Origin: Allopusillimonas ginsengisoli | Lineage (GTDB): Bacteria > Pseudomonadota > Gammaproteobacteria > Burkholderiales > Burkholderiaceae_B | Direction of reading: 5' to 3' | Assembly: GCA_005239165.1 (NCBI GenBank) | Contig: RAPG01000016.1 | Coordinates: forward strand, 28,286-92,285 | DNA length: 64,000 nucleotides | Shown here: in pieces, positions 1 to 7,355 of the stretch | Layout of the letters: every line of letters begins with the position of its first letter | How positions within the stretch are numbered: the first letter of the stretch is position 1 | Made by a program: the position numbers and the translations under genes | The notes under the pieces: generated by a model | Database searches by the model: none | What the model was told of the DNA's origin: nothing | Seen by the model: the letters and a program-made list of their open reading frames with translations, nothing else

Positions 1-1614
1 GCCGCCCGATCGCCAAACAGCGGGAGGAACGTTGCCACCTGCCTTGTTCCAGTCACTGATGGAGTAGCCCTGCATCCTTCGATATTCAGGACCCTCGGCA
101 CATAAGTCGTACCACGTGCAATCAAACATCAGCACATCAGGCGACGAAACAGGGCTGCTGTTTCCGGCATAACCCCCGTAAATTTTGCTGTGCACGTCAT
201 AGTAATTAGCGCCCACTACAACTTGTTGGGGGCGGCCCAACATCTCGACCCTGCCTTTCAAGTAGGCATCAAAAGCATTGACAATGTTCTGGCTATGCCT
301 GCGGTCCGCAATGTAGTTGGCCTTGTCCGCCCACGGAACATAGAAGCGGGTGCCCAGTTCGCCATACAGGCGATCGTCCACGTTATTGGCATGGTTGTAG
401 CCAAGCTTGATCAGCCAGTCGTCAGAAAAATCATGCTCATAGCTGGCGAAAAAGTTGGTGTATCTGCGATGTGTGCGCGACCACGGGGTGGAGTTGTTGA
501 AATTGCGTTCCACGTCGGGGGTGGGGTACACCCAGATCCTGGGCTTGCCTTTTGACTCAGGGTATTTAAACTCCTCTGGCCAGGCGTCGTCAATTTGTGA
601 AAAGCGGGTAATGCCATGCGGCGAAGCGCCGCGCAGCTTGAAGTCGTAATGCGTCATGCCCAGGTTGATGCGATTGCTGTCGTTGATGTCCAGGGCGGTT
701 ATCAGCGAAAGGGTTTTGGAGTGGTTGCTGACCCTGTCTACCCAATGGTCACCGTTTTGATAGGCCGTGGCGATGCGGGCGCGCCAGCTTTTTCTTTCAT
801 TCAGTGGGGTAGAGAAATCGACCTCGCCACGTCGGGTGTCCCAGCTTCCGGCCTTGATGGCGGCGTGCAGATGGCGATCGCGATAAGGGTGTTTGCGTAC
901 AAAGTTCAGGCTGGCAGAGGGGTCGCCAGACCCCGAGGTAAGGCTGGTGGAGCCGCGTATGACGTCAATGCGCTCATACAGAAATGAGTCTTGCATGCCT
1001 ATGCTTTTATCGTCTTCGCCCGATACAATATAAGAGCTGGCCATAATGCCGTCCATTTGCACTGCGCGCACAGGGAAGGTACGGGCGTAAACGGGCTGGC
1101 GGCCGGCACCGGCAACCCCGCCGCTGACCAGCGTGACTCCAGTAGTGTGCTTGAGCACTTCGTCCAGCTGCAGCAGGCCCTGGTCTTGAATGCGCTGCGC
1201 TGTAAACGTCGTGATGCTTTGTGGCGTTTCTTTAGGGGCCAGGTCAAGTTTGGTGGCCGACCCGGTGGAGCGTACGGTATAGCTGGTATTGGGGGCCGCC
1301 CCTTCTTCTTGGGTGCCAGTAATAATGACGCGGTCGAGCTGGTCAACGCGGCTGGGCGTTTTGGCGCTCTCTTTTTTTGGGGCAGGCTTGTCAGAGCGGG
1401 GCGTGTCAGCGCTACCTGTTGCGTCGGAAGGCATGGCGGCACTTTGAGAGCTCGCTGGCATTGCATCGGCGGCGGGTTGTGTTTGTGCCTGTACGCTGGC
1501 ATGCGTGGTTAAGCCGGCGGCCAGCGCAATTCCTATCAGGCTTCTCTTGAACGGCGGAACAGAGATAGGTTGCACAAGACCGGACGATGCGTGCATGGAT
1601 ACGAAAGCAGTCAT
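1..1614 (-). CDS. TonB-dependent siderophore receptor, 3' end cut by window edge
   Basis: Outer-membrane ferric-siderophore receptor; 538 residues are visible and the C-terminal barrel continues past base 1. The ATG at 1614 has GGAG five bases upstream. A positively charged segment (PFKRSLIGIALAAG, about residues 21-34) followed by THASVQAQ looks like a signal peptide. A Pro/Ser/Lys-rich linker leads to a TonB-box-like stretch (DRVIITGTQ, near 93-101), then the plug domain with PKETPQSITTF and a YERIDVIRGSTS segment typical of FhuE/FpvA-type receptors, then barrel strands. I see no STN signalling domain between the signal peptide and the TonB box, although a FecI/FecR pair lies directly upstream. 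The ligand cannot be told from sequence. The family call is firm; the lack of STN is a by-eye judgement. Confidence 0.9.
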   Translation of the reverse strand, partial: MTAFVSMHASSGLVQPISVPPFKRSLIGIALAAGLTTHASVQAQTQPAADAMPASSQSAAMPSDATGSADTPRSDKPAPKKESAKTPSRVDQLDRVIITGTQEEGAAPNTSYTVRSTGSATKLDLAPKETPQSITTFTAQRIQDQGLLQLDEVLKHTTGVTLVSGGVAGAGRQPVYARTFPVRAVQMDGIMASSYIVSGEDDKSIGMQDSFLYERIDVIRGSTSLTSGSGDPSASLNFVRKHPYRDRHLHAAIKAGSWDTRRGEVDFSTPLNERKSWRARIATAYQNGDHWVDRVSNHSKTLSLITALDINDSNRINLGMTHYDFKLRGASPHGITRFSQIDDAWPEEFKYPESKGKPRIWVYPTPDVERNFNNSTPWSRTHRRYTNFFASYEHDFSDDWLIKLGYNHANNVDDRLYGELGTRFYVPWADKANYIADRRHSQNIVNAFDAYLKGRVEMLGRPQQVVVGANYYDVHSKIYGGYAGNSSPVSSPDVLMFDCTWYDLCAEGPEYRRMQGYSISDWNKAGGNVPPAVWRSGG

Positions 1615-1925
1615 TGAGTCTCCAGATCGAAGGGAACGTATTCGCTTATAGAGACACGCAGGCAACGCCCGGAGTGCAAGCCTTTATCGTCAAGATACAA
1701 TTTTTTAGTCTTTAACCGCATCCTGCCGTTGCCACGGGAAGGGCGGTCATTTTCTCTTCTTGCCTGGCCCTGAAACGGGCGTTGTAAGAACCCCATGCCA
1801 TGGCATTGTTGATGCGTCAATGTTCGTCATGCATGTGATCGCCCTTTAGTCATGAGGCGCAGCTCATTAGCGCTAAATGGTCTTGAAAAAACGCTTGTCG
1901 ACTGCCTTTGAAGAAGCTTCGCTTG
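1615..1925. other. Intergenic stretch between truncated fecR and receptor gene
   Basis: About 310 bases with no convincing gene. It should hold the promoter of the receptor gene, possibly one read by the neighbouring FecI-type sigma factor, but I could not define it. A perfect 12-base palindrome (ATGCCATGGCAT) sits at 1795-1806. The stretch is far too short to hold the missing periplasmic part of FecR, and no FecR-like peptide was seen in other frames. Confidence 0.5.
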
Positions 1926-2210
1926 TCACGGAGCAGGTCGGGGTGGCTTTCTGCGTCGCGATGTGCGCGCGTGCGGATGCCGCCGGTTCAACACATGCAT
2001 GGCAATATGCGGCGGCATGTCATTCAGCCGGCATAACACCTCTTGAATGCGAAACCAGGCTTGCTGGTGGGTGGGGCAAGCTTCTAGCCATGTTGACCAT
2101 TGATTGTGATCATCAGCGGTTGCGGTGTCTGCCTGCAAGCAGGCGTACCAATAGGCCGCCTCAAACAGCACGGTGTCAGAAAGAGATGAGCTGTGTGCAG
2201 AGGCAGCCAT
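1926..2210 (-). CDS. Truncated FecR-like protein (N-terminal DUF4880 domain only)
   Basis: This 94-residue product matches only the cytoplasmic N-terminal domain of FecR anti-sigma/sigma-regulator proteins: the pattern EAAYWYACLQ ... W..WLEA.P.HQQAWFRIQEV is the DUF4880 signature. FecR proteins are usually about 320 residues with a transmembrane helix and a periplasmic domain that contacts the receptor's STN domain; both are missing. The ORF ends in a basic tail (TSRRRKPPRPAP). It starts 22 bases after the fecI stop and is probably co-transcribed with it. In E. coli, isolated FecR N-terminal fragments are known to activate FecI constitutively, so this remnant could act as a pro-sigma factor; equally it may be a decaying gene. 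Domain identity is good, function uncertain. Confidence 0.7.
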   Translation of the reverse strand: MAASAHSSSLSDTVLFEAAYWYACLQADTATADDHNQWSTWLEACPTHQQAWFRIQEVLCRLNDMPPHIAMHVLNRRHPHARTSRRRKPPRPAP

Positions 2211-2232
2211 GTGGCGATGGTGATAGACGGGT

Positions 2233-2778
2233 TTATGTCACCAGGCGACAACACTGGGCCAGAGCTCGCGCGATGTAGTACTTGACGCTACGCAGCGACA
2301 CATTGAGCTGTCGTGCAATTTCAGCGTAGGGCAGGTTTTCGAACTGCGCCATAAGAAACGCCTGTTTAACTTTGGGGCCCAGCCCGTCGAGCATGTGGTT
2401 GAGCTCAAGCAAGGTTTCTTTGATGAGCGCCTGGGTTTCAGGTGAGGGGGTGACGTCGACCGGCATGGATGCCAGCGCCTGTGCATAAGCTTGCTCAATG
2501 GATTGGCGTCGATAAAAGTTGGCGACCAGACGGTTAGCCACAGTGGCCAGGTAGGCACGGGGCTCACGTAGGCGATCTGCCTGCAACCCTGACTGCGCGT
2601 ACAAAACCCGCAAAAACGTTTCTTGAACGAGCTCTTCTGCGTCTGCATGGCTGGCAACCCGCCTGCGCAGCCAGTGGTTAAGCCAGCGATGATGCTGCCT
2701 ATACAGTGCCTCGGAACTGCAAGACGGTATAGTGCGCAACGAAGGCGGCGTACCATGGGGCGTGGAGGAGATCAGCAT
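2233..2778 (-). CDS. FecI-type ECF RNA polymerase sigma factor
   Basis: A 181-residue extracytoplasmic-function sigma factor of the iron-starvation (FecI/PvdS) group. Region 2 is seen in LYRQHHRWLNHWLRRRV and ADAEELVQETFLRVL, and region 4 in LPYAEIARQLNVSLRSVKYYIARAL, a helix-turn-helix that reads the -35 element. It would direct RNA polymerase to the promoter of the siderophore receptor gene downstream. It is followed closely by a truncated FecR and then the receptor, the normal fecI-fecR-receptor order. A Fur-like box lies about 45-60 bases upstream of the ATG, so expression is probably repressed by Fe2+-Fur. Length is normal for the family. No strong Shine-Dalgarno is visible before the ATG at 2778. 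Confidence 0.88.
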   Translation of the reverse strand: MLISSTPHGTPPSLRTIPSCSSEALYRQHHRWLNHWLRRRVASHADAEELVQETFLRVLYAQSGLQADRLREPRAYLATVANRLVANFYRRQSIEQAYAQALASMPVDVTPSPETQALIKETLLELNHMLDGLGPKVKQAFLMAQFENLPYAEIARQLNVSLRSVKYYIARALAQCCRLVT

Positions 2779-3101
2779 GATGGGGCAGGCGTATTTATTA
2801 CGTTGTCATCACATTTGTAATAATAATGATTCGCATTCCAATGAGCAAGCATTAATATTCACGCATCCGTGGTACGTCAGCCTCAGCGTTAGCGTCATCG
2901 GCGGATGTTTTCTACTTAATCGCCCGAGCCGATTGAATATCTACATTTCTGTCGAAATCCATTCGTTTTCAGCCAGCAAAACCATAGAAATGATCTTGCT
3001 TGAGAAGGAGGCGGTTACTGATAGCAATTGTCGGTAGTGAGTGTTAACCTTTTGCAATTGAAGAGTTTTTCGGCGACCTACTATTTAAAGGAGGGAGCAT
3101 C
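2779..3101. promoter_or_regulatory. Divergent promoter region, fecI / NO-reductase-like operon
   Basis: This 323-base stretch must carry the promoters of the fecI-type gene (leftward) and of the heme-copper operon (rightward). Apart from the Fur-like box I see a short inverted repeat ATTTC-tgtc-GAAAT at 2945-2958 and a strong ribosome binding site (AAAGGAGGG) at about 3088-3096. I found no clear FNR, NsrR or NorR/sigma-54 site. Confidence 0.4.
2822..2840. promoter_or_regulatory. Fur-like box upstream of fecI-type sigma gene
   Basis: AATAATGATTCGCATTCCA matches the 19-base E. coli Fur consensus at 12 positions by my count. The same core (GATTCGCA) appears in reverse orientation in front of tonB near 10170, which supports a shared iron-responsive operator. 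Binding is inferred. Confidence 0.6.
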
Positions 3102-3653
3102 GTGATTCTTCAAAATCAGATATGGCTAATTACCCTGACCGGCATGGGGCTGGTTGCGTTAGGGTTTCTTTACGTAATCAGTCAGGCTCGAAAGCCAGCT
3201 GATGCCACCCAATACAAAAAAGCACACAGGGCATTCGATGTGTTACGGCGATGGCTGTTTGTTGCCTTGCTTGTTCTAGGCCTGGGCATCACATACAAGA
3301 CCTTGTGGCACTTTCCGATTCCCCAGCAACACGTCTCGCTGCAGGCCGTACAGGTGGTCAAGGTGGTTGGCCATCAGTGGCGATGGGAGTTAAGCGAAAC
3401 GCAGATCAAGGCGGGTGTGCCGATAGAGTTTCGCGTGACCAGTGCCGACGTTAATCACGGCTTTGCCATTTACGATTCTGATAATCATATTGTCGTGCAA
3501 ACTCAGGCCATGCCCGGGTTTGAAAACAAAATCCTTCACACATTCCAGCGGCCCGGCACCTATCAGATTCTGTGTCTGGAATATTGCGGACTGGCGCATC
3601 ACGGCATGATAAGCAAATTTGAAGTCTTGGCCAGCAAGGAGGGTGGGGCATGA
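3102..3653 (+). CDS. norY: CuA-domain subunit II of heme-copper nitric oxide reductase (sNOR-like)
   Basis: A 183-residue membrane-anchored protein with two N-terminal helices (about 8-27 and 49-64) and a periplasmic cupredoxin domain carrying a full CuA site: His119, Cys158, Glu160, Cys162, His166 and Met169 in the CxExCGxxHxxM pattern. It takes electrons from a soluble donor, such as cytochrome c, and passes them to the catalytic subunit. The start is GTG at 3102, supported by GGAGG eight bases upstream. It overlaps the next gene by four bases (ATGA). Annotation pipelines would call it cytochrome c oxidase subunit II. The neighbours (catalytic subunit without the active-site Tyr, SCO/SenC, small membrane protein) match the norSY-senC-orf1 cluster of ammonia oxidisers, so I favour the sNOR reading. 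The symbol is by analogy. Confidence 0.75.
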   Translation: MILQNQIWLITLTGMGLVALGFLYVISQARKPADATQYKKAHRAFDVLRRWLFVALLVLGLGITYKTLWHFPIPQQHVSLQAVQVVKVVGHQWRWELSETQIKAGVPIEFRVTSADVNHGFAIYDSDNHIVVQTQAMPGFENKILHTFQRPGTYQILCLEYCGLAHHGMISKFEVLASKEGGA

Positions 3654-5185
3654 GCACGCTTAAGCTATACCCGGAAAACGAGCAATTACCGCGTGGCGAA
3701 CGGTTCGTCTTCAATCTTTATATGATTACCGCACTGGTGCTGTTCGTGCTGATGATGTTGCTAGGCTTGACCATGCGCTCCATGCAGGCCCAGTGGTTGG
3801 GCGACCAGCCGGTATTGTTTTATCAAATACTGACCATGCACGGTGCAGGTATGGTTGGAACGATGAGCTTGGGGACGCTCGCCGTCATGTGGTTTTTCCT
3901 ACGCAAGTATGTTGCTTTGCATGTATGGGCTTTCACAGCCAATTACGTGCTCTTTATGCTGGGTGCCCTGGCGATTATTGGCGCAATCTTTGTTGGTGGG
4001 TACGCTGGGGCATGGACATTTCTTTATCCATTGCCAGTGCGCTCCATGGGCATGTGGAGCATCAATGCTGCCGCATTATTTATGGTTGGCTATTTATTGA
4101 TTGGCGTAGGTATGCTGCTGTTCTATATGGACGCGGCGGCGGCCATCATTCGAACTTATGGCAATCTTGGCAGGGGGCTGGGCCTGCAGTGGTTGTTCAG
4201 GGGTGAAATAGACCCTGATCACCCAAAGGCCGTGGTGGCAGGCACCATGGTAATTATCGCTAACTCGCTGGGCATTCTTGCTGGTGCCGTGGTGCTGGTT
4301 ATGAGCCTGGTTAATGCGTATTTTCCAGAAATGGCGCTAAATGCGCTGCTCGCCAAAAACCTTATATATTGGTTTGGTCACATGGTTATCAACGCCACCA
4401 TTTATATGGGTGTGATCGCTGTGTATGAATTGCTGGGTCGATACAGTGGCAAGCCTTACAAGATCACACGGCCGTTTCTGTGGTCATGGGCAGTGAGTAC
4501 GGTGTTCGTTATTGTCGTGTTCCCGCATCATTTACTCATGGACTATGCCCAACCACGCTGGTTGGCCGTTATGGGGCAGGTTGTTTCGTTTGGCGCAGGC
4601 TTTCCGGTCTTTTTGGTAACTGCCTATGGTGTACTCACTAATATTTATCGCTCCAACATTCAATGGCAAATGCCATCCAGGTTAATGGTCTTGGCGGTAT
4701 TCGGCTGGGCGGCTGGTATTGTTCCTGCCATCATCGATGGCACGATTAGCGTCAATCTGGTCATGCACAATACTCAGTGGGTACCGGGGCATTTTCATTT
4801 TTACTTATTGCTTGGCGTGCTTCCGATGATTCTGGCGTTGTTGTTTCATGTTATCGGTAACCGGGCGCACAAGGTTAATGATGAGGGCATGGACAAAGTA
4901 AGCCTTACCGTTTATGCCCTGGGTGCAATGGCGTTTGCCCTGGCCTTTTTAAATGCCGGGCACATGAGTGTGCCGCGCCGCTTTGCCACCCACATTGCTC
5001 AATGGGTTCCCAACGATCAATTTGGCGCAATTGCTGCGTTTTTCGTGATTCTGGCAATGCTGTGGTTCGCCGGGCGTATTATTTTCGGCCTGCTAAGGGC
5101 GCCAGGCGATGGTTACCCTGGGAGTAGTTCTGATGCAGGCTCAACGAAGCGGGCCGATGTCGGTGCTCCGCACGCTACTGGCTAG
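3650..5185 (+). CDS. norS: Heme-copper catalytic subunit I lacking the active-site Tyr (sNOR-like)
   Basis: A 511-residue protein with about 12 membrane helices and all six canonical histidines: His64 (THMGAG-like segment TMHGAGM) and His383 for the low-spin heme, His381 context in VPGHFHFYLL, His244 and His293-His294 for the active-site metal, and His373 nearby. In O2 reductases of the A and B families the first metal ligand sits in HPEVY, where the Tyr crosslinks to His. Here the motif is HMVIN, with Asn248 at the Tyr position. Loss of that Tyr is the hallmark of NO reductases. A Glu is present in the same helix (Glu260). The likely reaction is 2 NO to N2O. The operon partners match norSY-senC-orf1. 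An oxidase with an alternative Tyr cannot be excluded by eye. Confidence 0.72.
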   Translation: MSTLKLYPENEQLPRGERFVFNLYMITALVLFVLMMLLGLTMRSMQAQWLGDQPVLFYQILTMHGAGMVGTMSLGTLAVMWFFLRKYVALHVWAFTANYVLFMLGALAIIGAIFVGGYAGAWTFLYPLPVRSMGMWSINAAALFMVGYLLIGVGMLLFYMDAAAAIIRTYGNLGRGLGLQWLFRGEIDPDHPKAVVAGTMVIIANSLGILAGAVVLVMSLVNAYFPEMALNALLAKNLIYWFGHMVINATIYMGVIAVYELLGRYSGKPYKITRPFLWSWAVSTVFVIVVFPHHLLMDYAQPRWLAVMGQVVSFGAGFPVFLVTAYGVLTNIYRSNIQWQMPSRLMVLAVFGWAAGIVPAIIDGTISVNLVMHNTQWVPGHFHFYLLLGVLPMILALLFHVIGNRAHKVNDEGMDKVSLTVYALGAMAFALAFLNAGHMSVPRRFATHIAQWVPNDQFGAIAAFFVILAMLWFAGRIIFGLLRAPGDGYPGSSSDAGSTKRADVGAPHATG

Positions 5186-5774
5186 TTTGGTTTTGCTCGG
5201 TGTTGGCGGCGCAATAACTGCAGAACTTACCGACGGCTTTCAGGCATTTACCAGCGAGACGGCCAGACGTGTGAAGGTGCGTGCGGCACCCCAGCTAATG
5301 CCGGCTGTGGCGCTTGAAACGCATTCAGGTAAACGCATTAACCTGGCCGACTTGCGTGGAAAGTGGCTGATTGTTGATTTTTTCTATACCCGCTGCGGAA
5401 GCTACTGTCTGGTGCTAGGTAGCGAGTTCGCGCAGCTTCAAGATAGCCTTGCAGGCGCACTGGCTTCGGGCAAGCTGCAGTTGCTCAGTATCAGCTTTGA
5501 TCCTGAACACGATACGCCCGGCCAGCTTGCCGGGTATCTGCAACGCTCGGGCAGTCGTGGTTCGGGCTGGCTGGCTGCGCGCCCATTAACGATGGATGGC
5601 CTGAACCGGCTCAAGCAGGCATTTGGCATTGTCGTCATAGCCGACGAACTTGGGGGCTACGAGCATAACGCGGCCATTCATATTGTCGACACGCAAGGGC
5701 GGCTTGTTGAAATTGTTGACTCCGATGATCAGGCGCGCGTTATTCAGGTGATATCGCGGGGCATGGCCCAATGA
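5157..5774 (+). CDS. senC: SCO1/SenC-family copper chaperone
   Basis: A thioredoxin-fold copper/thiol protein that helps load the CuA site of the adjacent subunit II. The Cys pair is Cys80 and Cys84 in FYTRCGSYC, and the distal His is His170 in GYEHNAAIHIVD; these are the SCO copper ligands. An N-terminal hydrophobic segment (LRTLLASLVLLGVGGAI) anchors or exports it. I chose the ATG at 5157, which precedes the hydrophobic segment directly; a longer reading from 5109 would add 16 residues and overlap norS by 77 bases instead of 29. It overlaps the following gene by four bases, so the four genes are clearly one operon. Confidence 0.85.
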   Translation: MSVLRTLLASLVLLGVGGAITAELTDGFQAFTSETARRVKVRAAPQLMPAVALETHSGKRINLADLRGKWLIVDFFYTRCGSYCLVLGSEFAQLQDSLAGALASGKLQLLSISFDPEHDTPGQLAGYLQRSGSRGSGWLAARPLTMDGLNRLKQAFGIVVIADELGGYEHNAAIHIVDTQGRLVEIVDSDDQARVIQVISRGMAQ

Positions 5775-6349
5775 GCGCGATCATGCCGCGTCATTGTCTG
5801 CGTCTGGTGGCTGTTGCCTACCTGACGCTCATGGTTCCGCCTGTGCGACATGCGGTCGAGGCCACCATGACCGGGCAGATGCTGGTACAGATTCCGCTGT
5901 TGATAGCCATAGGCTATTTTTTGGGCCGTGCGATGTCACCGTATCTGCCATCCTGGATCGCACGTTGGAACCACGGTGGCGTGACAGGCGTGGTACTGAC
6001 AAGTATCGCCGGCCTGGTCTGGATGCTGCCGCGTCTGCTTGATGCCTCAGTGGCCGAGCCATGGGCCATACTTGCCAAGTTTGTTTCAGTTCCGCTGCTG
6101 ATCGGTTTGCCGTTTGGTATTAGCTGGCCGCGTGCAGGGTTTATTGTCAGAGGCGTATTCCTGCTTGAATTTATAGCCACATTTTTCCGCTTGGGCTGGC
6201 TATTCGTGATTTCGCCAACTCGACTGTGCAGCAATTATTTGCTGAGCGACCAGCAGCGTTTGGGGGAGTATTTATTGTTCATTGGAGCGGGGCTATTGTT
6301 GATCACGGTCTTCAAACTGATGTTTGGTCGATTTGATGGCGAGCTGTAG
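5771..6349 (+). CDS. Polytopic membrane protein, orf1 of norSY-senC-orf1-like operon
   Basis: A 192-residue protein with about five or six predicted membrane helices (for example PLLIAIGYFLG, VLTSIAGLVWML, FVSVPLLIGLPFG, LLFIGAGLLLITVF). I do not recognise a named family with certainty. Its place as the last gene of a four-gene operon, four bases overlapping the SCO gene, matches the orf1 position in sNOR clusters of ammonia-oxidising bacteria, where a small membrane protein of unknown function follows senC. A role in assembly or copper/heme delivery is inference from context only. Confidence 0.65.
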   Translation: MSAIMPRHCLRLVAVAYLTLMVPPVRHAVEATMTGQMLVQIPLLIAIGYFLGRAMSPYLPSWIARWNHGGVTGVVLTSIAGLVWMLPRLLDASVAEPWAILAKFVSVPLLIGLPFGISWPRAGFIVRGVFLLEFIATFFRLGWLFVISPTRLCSNYLLSDQQRLGEYLLFIGAGLLLITVFKLMFGRFDGEL

Positions 6350-6452
6350 TAATTGGCGATACAAGTTTTAGTCTGATTAAACATATGGCGTAATGAGAAA
6401 GCTATTGCGACGGGTATCTGGTAATCGCGCAGATCAACATGTCGAGGCAGGG

Positions 6453-6482
6453 AGACAGGCAGACAGGCAGACAGGCAGACAG
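6453..6482. repeat. Short tandem repeat, AGACAGGC x3.75
   Basis: Three perfect copies of an 8-base unit AGACAGGC (6453-6460, 6461-6468, 6469-6476) followed by a partial copy. It lies in the 240-base gap between the NO-reductase-like operon and the Hsp15 gene. Such arrays are prone to slippage. Confidence 0.9.
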
Positions 6483-6589
6483 CGTGCCGCGTGTACAGCT
6501 ATGACGTCCCGAGCCATAATAAAGGGGTATTTGCCCGTTAGCGTGCAAAGTCTGACCCTTTCAGGTTGAGGATGCCAAAGGAAATTCAC

Positions 6590-6961
6590 ATGCGTCTCGA
6601 TAAGTGGCTGTGGGCGGCCAGGTTCTTTAAAACCCGTGGTATCGCCAATGCGGCAATAGACAGCGGTAAGGTCAAGCTCAATGGTTACGCCGCCAAGCCT
6701 TCAAAAGTGGTCAAGGCAGGCGACCGGCTGCAGATACGCGCGGGCGACCAGTTGTGGGAGGTCGATGTGCTGGCGCTCAATGAGCAGCGCAGGCCTGCCA
6801 GCGAAGCTCAGCTGCTTTATGCTGAAACTTCCGAAAGTATTCAGGAGCGGGCGCGGCAGGCCGAGTTGCAAAAACTGGCACCCGTGCCCATGCCAGACCG
6901 TAAAGGCCGGCCCACCAAGCGTGAGCGGCGACAGCTGGAGTCATTTCAAAAAGGCCCGTAA
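6590..6961 (+). CDS. hslR: Hsp15-like heat-shock RNA-binding S4 protein
   Basis: A 123-residue basic protein with an S4 RNA-binding domain starting MRLDKWLWAARFFKTR, with KVKLNGYAAKPSKVVKAGD as the second half of the S4 fold, then a basic C-terminus (PDRKGRPTKRERRQ). Hsp15 binds free 50S subunits that still carry a nascent chain and helps recycle stalled ribosomes after heat shock. The start at 6590 is supported by AAAGGA seven bases upstream and by agreement with the usual Hsp15 N-terminus; an upstream ATG (6572) or TTG (6566) in frame would add a few residues that do not belong to the family. It appears to be monocistronic. Confidence 0.9.
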   Translation: MRLDKWLWAARFFKTRGIANAAIDSGKVKLNGYAAKPSKVVKAGDRLQIRAGDQLWEVDVLALNEQRRPASEAQLLYAETSESIQERARQAELQKLAPVPMPDRKGRPTKRERRQLESFQKGP

Positions 6962-7355
6962 GCCCTTGCCGGCCAGCAATAATCAGGATGGGGGCGGCCA
7001 TGATGCCCGCTTTCGTGCGTGGTCAGCGGCCACGTGATGTCGTGTATGTTGAGCTGGACGTGTCTGGTTTTACGTTGCCCGCCATGTTAATTTGGCGAAA
7101 CCGTGATGTTTCAGATTCTCCGGGATCTGTAATCAGCCTCGCGTGTGACTGCGTTAGCTGAAAGTGGGTGCTCACATACGCACACGAGTACTATCAAGGT
7201 AATTACCGCAAGCCGGCGTCCGCGAAACGATTTGCGGTTTGCACTCCGTGACCGTGGTCTGCAATAGACCCGTGCACACTACGATATCGCCACCGGGCTG
7301 CTCCACCCTTAGACAGGCCGGCTAAGCGGTAACTGATTTTTATCTGGAGACGACC
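6962..7355. other. Intergenic region upstream of aminotransferase gene
   Basis: About 390 bases without a convincing gene on either strand. The ORFs that cross it have no family resemblance. It should hold the terminator of hslR and the promoter of the aminotransferase gene; TCTGGAGACGACC just before 7356 is the ribosome binding site. No clear operator was recognised. Confidence 0.4.

Noticed and set aside
1877..2278. + strand ORF of 133 codons
   Set aside because: Antisense to fecI and the fecR fragment, whose protein motifs are clear.
2945..2958. Inverted repeat ATTTC-tgtc-GAAAT as an NsrR site for the NO-reductase-like operon
   Set aside because: It is too short and does not match the NsrR consensus; left as an unexplained repeat.
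3650..5185. Plain annotation as cytochrome c oxidase subunit I
   Set aside because: The active-site Tyr of the HPEVY motif is missing (HMVIN), and the operon matches norSY-senC-orf1; kept only as the alternative.
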